Source of the DNA: Saccopteryx bilineata
Taxonomy: Eukaryota > Chordata > Mammalia > Chiroptera > Emballonuridae
Length of the DNA stretch: 64,000 bases
Direction of reading: 5' to 3'
Assembly: GCF_036850765.1 (NCBI RefSeq)
Contig: NC_089494.1
Coordinates: 228,488,779-228,552,778, forward strand
The notes under the pieces are model-generated. The model ran no database searches and was not told where the DNA came from. It was given only the letters and a program-made list of their open reading frames with translations. Shown here in pieces: positions 58,266 to 64,000 of the stretch. A program made the position numbers and the translations under genes. Position 1 is the first letter of the stretch; each line of letters starts with the position of its first letter.

Positions 58266-58302
58266 TAATGGCCATGTGTTTTAAATAAGTCAGCTTGCTC
58301 CT
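58266..58302 (-). repeat. Perfect 37-bp inverted repeat, right arm
   Basis: Reverse complement of 57668-57704 with no mismatch. Confidence 0.97.
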
Positions 58303-58963
58303 TTATTGTTCTTATTTAAGTATTAAATACATGGAATAATAAACTACCTTTCTGAAAACAATCATTAAGGCAGAGAATTGGTTGTTAAATTATTTCTTTC
58401 ACCTTGGAAAAAAGCACTCAACTCTAACATTTTCCTAGAAGTAACCTAAAAATCCGACTCCTTTTCCCTAGTTTATTCATCTCTAAGTAACTAGTTCAGT
58501 CCTTTTCCTCTCTTCTCACTCACTCCTTTCCACTATTATTACCAAATAAGTCTGCTTCCCTGCTGCTGAGAACAAAATTAAAGCAATGGAGAGAATTTTC
58601 AGTTGTTCCCATCACCATTATCTATCCACCACCTTCACAAGCTGCTTTCCTTCCTGTGACTATGAGTGAACTGTCCATGCACCTTCGTAGGGCTAAACTC
58701 TCCACTTGCATATTATACCTAATCCCCTGTGACCTTCTTAAAGTCACTTCATTAACAACTGTCCCTTCTCTAGTAACTAATTCTCCTAAATACACAAATT
58801 TGCTGCAATCTCTTTCATTTTGGAAAAAGCCTTCTCCTGACCCCACAGTTATCTCCAGATATTATACTGTCTCTGCTGCCCTCAAAAAAGAGGGAAAAAA
58901 TCCTCAAAATAATTATGTATTCTCTCTTCAATACAAAAAAATCTTTCCAGAAAGTCTTTTTTT

Positions 58964-59270
58964 TTTTTTCTTTTGGAGAGAGGGAGAGAGATGAGAAGCA
59001 TCAACTGGTAGTTGAAGCACTTTAGTTGTTCAATGATTGGTTTTCATATGTGCCTTGACTGGGGGTGGGGGAGGAGGCTTCCAGTTGAGCCAGTGGCCCC
59101 TTGCTTAAGCCATCGACCTTGGGTTTCAAGACAGCAACCTTTGGGCTCAGGCCAATGATCATGAAGTCATATCAATGACCCCATGCTCAAGCTGGCAAAC
59201 TCAGGGTTTGACACCTGGGACCTCAGCATTCCAGGTTAATACTTTATCCACTGTGCCACCACTGGTCAGG
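58964..59270 (-). mobile_element. Long GCCTGACC-type SINE
   Basis: Target duplication CCAGAAAGTCTTTTTTT (58947-58963, 59271-59287). The head is at the right (GGCCTGACCAGTGGTGGCAC on the - strand). Confidence 0.92.
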
Positions 59271-59723
59271 CCAGAAAGTCTTTTTTTAATCTTAACCTTA
59301 CACCACTAAAAATGACTCTGGTCAGGATCACCAGTGACCTTTGCATTTTAATATCAAGTCATTCTCAGTATTCTTCTTATTGGTCAATCAGTATTATTTG
59401 ATGGTTAATTACTCCTACTTTGAAATGCATCCTTTTCAAGATGTACAATGGGTGTGCTTTTAACCTTGCTAGTCATTCTTCTCTGCTGGTCTCCTCTTAA
59501 TGGCTCATCCTTATTTTTCTGATCTGCAGCGAGTCCCCAAGGACTCTGTCCTCTTTACCACTTCTCTATCAATATTTACCTCTTCTATGATCTAATTCAG
59601 TTTCATTTCATACTATTTAAACATTAATCACTCCAAATTTGTATCTCCAGCCCCTACCTTTCATCTATATATCTATTCCACTTTAATATCTAGTAGGCAT
59701 CTCAATTTTATTATGTTCTAAAC

Positions 59724-59855
59724 CAATGGTTTTTAACCACCAGTCTGCAAAAGAACTAACCACATTGATCAAAATCTATAATCTTCATAAAACATCAGAG
59801 GGGTTATCTCTTTCCTGGACTGACACTGCCATGAACCAGTAGTTGTAAAACACTA
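59724..59855. mobile_element. hAT-like MITE, 132 bp
   Basis: Ends CAATGGTTTTTAACCACCAG and the inverse of AACCAGTAGTTGTAAAACAC; flanking octamers TTCTAAAC and TCCTAAAC (7 of 8). The L2-style reading resumes on both sides. Confidence 0.65.
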
Positions 59856-60024
59856 TCCTAAACTGAACTCTTGGTCTTCTTCCTGCAAAAATCACGCCTC
59901 ATGTAGTCTTTTCCATCTCAGCTATAAAAGATATACCTTTGAAACATATCTAGTATTTGGCTACTTCTCATTATCTATGACATTACTACCTTGGTTCAAG
60001 TCACCATTATCTCTTGCCTTAAAT

Positions 60025-60451
60025 CAGGGGTCCCCAAACTTTTTACACAGGGGGCCAGTTCACTGTCCCTCAGACCGTTGGAGGGCCAGACTGCACATAT
60101 CTTAAAGTAAAAAAACAAAACGGGAACAAATACAATATTTAAAATAAAGAACAAGTAAATTTAAATCAACAAACTGACCAGTATTTCAATGGGAACTATG
60201 GGCCTGCTTTTGGCTAATGAGATGGTCAATGTCCGGTTCCATATTTGTTACTGCTAGCCGTAACAAGTGATATGACACACTTCCGGAGCCATGATGCGTG
60301 CATCCTGCGTCACCGGAAGTAGTACTGTACGTGAGCGACACCCCCACCCCCGGCTTTGCTTTCACTGACCACCAATGAAAGAGGTGCCCCTTCCGGAAGT
60401 GCGGTGGGGCTGGATAAATGGCCTCAGGGGGCCGTAGTTTGGGGACCCTTG
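60025..60451. mobile_element. hAT-type MITE, 427 bp, young
   Basis: Terminal repeats CAGGGGTCCCCAAACT and inverse CAAGGGTCCCCAAACT (15 of 16). Perfect 8-bp duplication CCTTAAAT (60017-60024, 60452-60459), as hAT transposases make. CpG-rich interior with three CCGGAAGT or inverse motifs. No transposase frame. Confidence 0.9.
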
Positions 60452-60554
60452 CCTTAAATAATCATTATAACCTCCCAAATGACCTCCCAGTTTCTGTCCT
60501 TAAAATCTCAGTAGTTTGATCTTAATAATAGCAGTGAGACTTTAAAAACCTAAG

Positions 60555-60735
60555 GCAGCCCTGGCAGGGTAGCTCAGTTAGTTAGACCATCATCCCCATA
60601 TGCTAAGGTTGTGGTTTTGCTCCCCAGTCAAAACACATATAAGAATCAACCAATGAATGCATAAATAAGTGGATCAACAAATTGCCTCTCTCTCCCTGCC
60701 TCTCTATAAAATCAATAAATCAATTTAAAAATAAA
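60555..60735 (+). mobile_element. Old tRNA-derived SINE (VES-like)
   Basis: GCAGCCCTGGCAGGGTAGCT head, CCATATGCTAAGGTTGTGGT, AGAATCAACCAATGAATGCA; possible duplication AAACCTAA. Confidence 0.8.
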
Positions 60736-60827
60736 CCTAAAGTAGATTCTTTCATTCTTCTGCTCAAAATCTGATGGTGACTCCCCATTCATTTCACTTA
60801 TAGCAAAACCTTTATAATACTCTACAT

Positions 60828-61142
60828 AAAGGGTCGGGAACTTATGGCTCCTGAGCCAGATGTGGCTCTTTTGATGGCTGCATCTGGCTCGCAGAAAAAT
60901 CTTTAATAAAAAAAAATGTTAAAAATATAAAACATTCTCAGGTATTACAATCCATTCATTTCCTACTGCTCATGTTCATGGTTGCAGATGGCTGGAGCCA
61001 ATCACAGCTGTCCTTTGGGAAACACCAAATTTTTATTGGATTATGTGTAACGTACACAGGTCGTTCTATGGCTCTCACGGAATTATATTTCAAAATATGT
61101 GGCATTCATGGCTCTCTCAGCCAAAAAGGTTCCCGACCCCTG
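60828..61142. mobile_element. hAT-type MITE, 315 bp, young
   Basis: Ends AAAGGGTCGGGAAC and inverse CAGGGGTCGGGAAC. Perfect 8-bp duplication CTCTACAT (60820-60827, 61143-61150). Interior GCTGGAGCCAATCACAGCTG and the repeated GGCTCTC motif; noncoding. Confidence 0.9.
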
Positions 61143-61256
61143 CTCTACATAATCTGGCCCAAGCTTTAAAAAGGGGGGAGACAGGCAAATACAGAAAAAC
61201 TACTACTGATAGTTAATTATGATATTAGCAAATATCCATAGAGTATTTATTTACTC

Positions 61257-61261
61257 TGTGT

Positions 61262-61302
<41 letters not shown>

Positions 61303-61308
61303 CACACC
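61257..61308. repeat. TG/TA/CA dinucleotide repeat
   Basis: A TG run of about 18 units turning into TA units and then CACAC, so the right half can fold on the left. Confidence 0.95.
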
Positions 61309-61332
61309 ACTATTCTAAAATATTTAATATAA

Positions 61333-61687
61333 GGCCCTGGCTGGTTGGCTCAGTGGTAGAGCATCAGCCTGGCGTGCAGGAGTCCCGGGTTCGATTACCG
61401 GCCAGGGCACACAGGAGAAGCACCCATCTGCTTTTCCACCTTTCCCCCTCTCCTTCCTCTGTCTCTCTCTTCCCGCAGCCAAGGCTTCATTGGAGCAAAG
61501 TTTGCCCGGGAACTGAGGATGGCTCTATGACCTCTGCCTCAGGTGCTAGAATGGCTCTGGTTGCAAGAGAGCAACGCCCCCTGGTGGGCATGCCGGGTGG
61601 ATCCCAGTCGGGCGCATGTGGGAATCTGTCTGACTGTCTCCCCGTTTCCAACTTCAGAAAAATATTTTAAAAATTTTAAAAATAAAT
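61333..61687 (+). mobile_element. Rhin-1-like SINE, young
   Basis: Perfect 16-bp duplication AAAATATTTAATATAA (61317-61332, 61688-61703). Intact A and B boxes. Slightly shorter than other copies because of a deletion near 61578. Confidence 0.95.
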
Positions 61688-61714
61688 AAAATATTTAATA
61701 TAAATTAATTCATT

Positions 61715-61890
61715 TAATATGCATAACTACCCTTGAGGAACATATTACTGTGCTTTACAGATCAGAAAATTAAAGAACAAGATTGGGGGATTTGCCCAAG
61801 AACACATACCTAGTAAGTAAACAGAACTAAAATCTGAAGTCTGGCTCTTGAGTCCAAGCTTTTACCATTACTCTACACCACAGAACACAA
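61715..61890 (-). mobile_element. MIR SINE
   Basis: Antisense order: CTTTACAGATCAGAAAATTA, GATTTGCCCAAGAACACATA, AAATCTGAAGTCTGGCTCTT. Confidence 0.7.
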
Positions 61891-62919
61891 TACACTCAAT
61901 GAATGAAATCTGACCACTAATATGTAGATTACTATATATTAAAAGGCTCAATATTCCTCAGCTATCATAATTTCTTAGTCAAACATTTTGTAAAATTCCA
62001 TTTAGTTTTAATAATATTTGGAAATACCCATGACTAGTGATTATTAAGATGAGAAGTGATAGTCAAAATCCAATGGCTTTGTGACATTTAATTTTAGCTA
62101 AAAGTTTCAAAAATCTCTATTTCAGGGCTAAACTACATAAGGTCTCTTCCTATATTCATATATTATGAAATATAACCTCAAAGCAGTTCAAAATTGCAGA
62201 ATAATAAAATCAGAAAACTGTATAAAATAAATATAAGCAAGGAACATAAAAGGTAAATAATCTGGCTAAGAACTAGAAATAGTTATTATTTCAGGCTTAG
62301 AGAAATAAGTGATTTAAATCAAGTTCAAGCCAGAATTCAACTGCTGACATCAAACTTCCCTACTCTTAGCTAATCCTTTACCATTTTCCTGCTAACCATT
62401 TGTCATGTTTAATTTAAAAGGACATCCTTCAGCATATTTGCCTCTCACAATTGGTACCTTGTGGAACTCAAAGTTAGATATTATCACAAGAAACCAAGGG
62501 GAAAAAAATGGCTTTAATTGAAAGATTTTCCAGGCTGAAATTTCTACAATCTCTTTTATTAAAATCAGTAAAACATCTTTAGGCTAATGGATAAGGATTT
62601 AAGAAACTCTAATAACTCTTTATATAAGAATTCTAAGCATAGAAAACAGCAAGACCATTGTTGTTACCACCTCTCCTGAATACAAAATTGTCTCTGTACA
62701 CACACATAACTATAGTACCATATTTCATTTCTTGCCTTGATCTTTTCAGATGGAATAGCACTCAGACAAGTTTTTCACAAAGAATTCATTTTGTATTAAA
62801 CAAAGTAGAATGTCCAGTTTTTTGGTAGCACATTTAGAGCTTTTACACTACATAGGGCATTAATAAAAGATGAAGATACTAATGCCTTCAATAAACTGAA
62901 TTATAATGGTCTAACTAAC

Positions 62920-63029
62920 CTGCTTGGTGGAAGTCCAGTCTTGAACAAAGAAGGAGGAGAAGTAAACTCAGCTTTTGTAGATGGAAGTGCTGTTTCCTTC
63001 TCCGAATTTCCAGTTCTTCCCTGCTGTAC
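62920..63029 (-). CDS. FIP1L1: FIP1L1 coding exon ([12 protein letters not shown]...)
   Basis: Read on the - strand, the acceptor is TTTTTTTAAG just above 63029 and the donor is GTTAGT below 62920. It begins in phase 0 and encodes [20 protein letters not shown] followed by a Ser/Pro-rich stretch ending [10 protein letters not shown], with the last arginine split by the splice. It follows the conserved Fip1 core, is low in complexity and is probably disordered. It is the most upstream FIP1L1 exon in the window. Confidence 0.95.
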
Positions 63030-64000
63030 CTTAAAAAAAGGGTTATTAGCTTGTTTAATAGAATACTCAAAAATAATACACCGGTTTTAAAATAAATTTG
63101 TAATATCTGATTTGAAATGAAATATAAAGAATGTTTAATTGCTGAATATTTAATAAAATTAACCTATTTTAGAACAGCATTAGGGGAAAGACACCAAAGA
63201 TGAAGTATGGGATCAAAGTGTTCCCAATGATTACAAATTTCACTTTAATGTCTTAAAAGTCCAATGAACTATAACTCTTTAACATTTTCATTAATTCCCT
63301 CAGATCTCCACATATAAGTCCAAGATACTTGGTTAAAACTCAATGTTTCGGAGCTCAAGAAATGCTTTGAAGAATTTTCCCTTTCTATAGTCACTACCCT
63401 TCTTATCTAAGAAAACCACCAGTGACCATTTTAGCAGCTCTAATCATTTTCCATTCAGACTGTGATTTGCTAAAACACAACTATTAACTATCTGTTCCTG
63501 CAGTTCCATACCATCTCTCCCATTTCCACCATCATCAACATCCTGCCAGCTCTATACACTGGCAAGCTGGAAGTCAGTCATCTGTCTCCGTACTACCTCT
63601 TCCCTTTATTTTCATTTTCAAAACTAAGTACCAACCTCACCCATAATTTCTCCCAGATTTGTCTATCCCATCGGCTCCTATCATATCCTTCGAGTACAAT
63701 TCGTTTTTTCTCCTTTACAATGATAAAATATACCTGTATGTGCTCTTGCTTTTATACTCACCTTTCTATCTAAACCTGTCATTATTTAATTTATTAAATT
63801 TAAACAAACTGCCTGGCGTATGTTGGCACAGTGGATAGAGCATCGACCTGGGATGCTGAGGACCTAGATTCAAAACCCAGAGGTCACCGGCTTGAGCATG
63901 GGCTCATAGACATAATCCCATGGTCGCTGGTTTGAGCAAGGCGTCAATGGCTCAGCTGAAACTCACCAGTCAAGGCACATATAAGAAGCAATCAATGAAC
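63030..64000 (-). other. FIP1L1: FIP1L1 intron, partial
   Basis: Ends at the window edge. Only the SINE at 63812 is recognised. Confidence 0.6.
63812..64000 (+). mobile_element. Long GCCTGACC-type SINE, cut by window edge
   Basis: GCCTGGCGTATGTTGGCACA head, TTGAGC blocks and the GGCACATATAAGAAGCAATC motif; the CT-rich end and tail lie outside the window. Confidence 0.88.

Larger units (their letters stand above)
58500..61170 (+). mobile_element. Ancient LINE of L2/CR1 style, heavily interrupted
   Basis: Pieces before 58947, 59288-59723, 59856-60024, 60452-60550, 60740-60827 and 61143-61170 read in order as decayed RT DNA: a block like GVPQGSVLG (CGAGTCCCCAAGGACTCTGT), TCTAGTAGGCATCTCAATTT, TTCAAGTCACCATTATCTCT, CTTCTGCTCAAAATCTGATG, TCTACATAATCTGGCCC. 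All frames are dead. The region before 59280 is less certain. Confidence 0.65.
53194..62919 (-). other. FIP1L1: FIP1L1 intron, 9.7 kb
   Basis: Contains a SINE (53809), an LTR-like segment (54893), a SINE (55705), two VES-like SINEs (56861, 57237), the 37-bp inverted repeat (57668/58266), the broken L2/CR1-style LINE (58500-61170), a TG repeat, a SINE (61333) and a MIR (61715). Nothing is recognised at 53200-53800, 54190-54890, 56040-56860 or 61900-62919. Confidence 0.6.
9500..64000 (-). other. FIP1L1: FIP1L1 gene, 3' part (ten last coding exons)
   Basis: FIP1L1 is the Fip1 subunit of CPSF, the nuclear complex that recognises and cleaves pre-mRNA poly(A) sites; it contacts poly(A) polymerase and binds U-rich RNA through its C-terminal Arg-rich region (known for the family). 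Ten exons on the - strand join in frame (1107 bp including stop) into 368 residues, about residues 227-594 of the 594-residue human protein. The conserved Fip1 motif and the acidic N-terminus lie beyond 64000. In human, a deletion at this locus that removes LNX1 creates the FIP1L1-PDGFRA fusion. Introns range from about 0.7 to 12 kb and hold nearly all the repeats of the window. Confidence 0.97.

Noticed and set aside
1..64000. CRISPR arrays, operons, prokaryotic defence or phage systems
   Set aside because: Nothing of the kind. Introns, GT-AG splicing and mammalian repeats throughout; tandem repeats are microsatellites or SINE-derived.

Overview
This is ordinary mammalian nuclear DNA, almost certainly from a bat of the horseshoe or leaf-nosed group (Rhinolophoidea). 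Coding exons are short, have GT-AG splice sites and sit in kilobases of AT-rich intron. The interspersed repeats are dominated by tRNA-derived SINEs whose heads begin GCCCTGGCCGGTTGGCTCAG or GCCTGACC, the kind I associate with the Rhin-1 and MEG bat SINEs. The species call is inference from repeat style; the gene calls are firm.

Two convergent genes occupy the window. Positions 1-8290 (+ strand) hold the last four coding exons of LNX1 (PDZ3, linker, PDZ4, stop at 8288-8290; 235 residues). Positions 9665-63029 (- strand) hold the last ten coding exons of FIP1L1 (368 residues, including the proline-rich and Arg/Asp-Arg/Glu regions, stop at 9665-9667). The stop codons lie 1.37 kb apart, tail to tail. 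This is the LNX1/FIP1L1 arrangement of human 4q12, shown here in reverse orientation. The genes are not functionally linked: LNX1 is a RING/PDZ ubiquitin ligase acting on Numb, and FIP1L1 is a subunit of the pre-mRNA cleavage and polyadenylation machinery.

The rest is introns and one short intergenic gap. Main blocks: an L1 3' fragment at the left edge; an ancient L1 at about 17.75-22.87 kb carrying a MIR, two younger L1s, a SINE and a mariner MITE nested inside one of the young L1s; FIP1L1 introns at 28-53 kb dense in SINEs, MER5A-type and Charlie-type hAT elements, Tigger-like elements and a piggyBac-like element with TTAA flanks; a retroviral LTR-like segment at about 54.9-55.5 kb; and an ancient LINE (L2/CR1 style) at 58.5-61.2 kb broken by three hAT-type MITEs and two SINEs.

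No new biological system is present. The most unusual items are structural: a chimeric SINE carrying extra 3' sequence between perfect 19-bp target duplications (32.2 kb); a SINE whose middle is replaced by 54 bp matching a site 1.1 kb away (41.7 kb); a perfect 37-bp inverted repeat around 561 bp of unrecognised sequence (57.7-58.3 kb); a SINE with an internal inverted self-copy (44.5 kb); and a hAT MITE carrying three CCGGAAGT motifs (60.0 kb).
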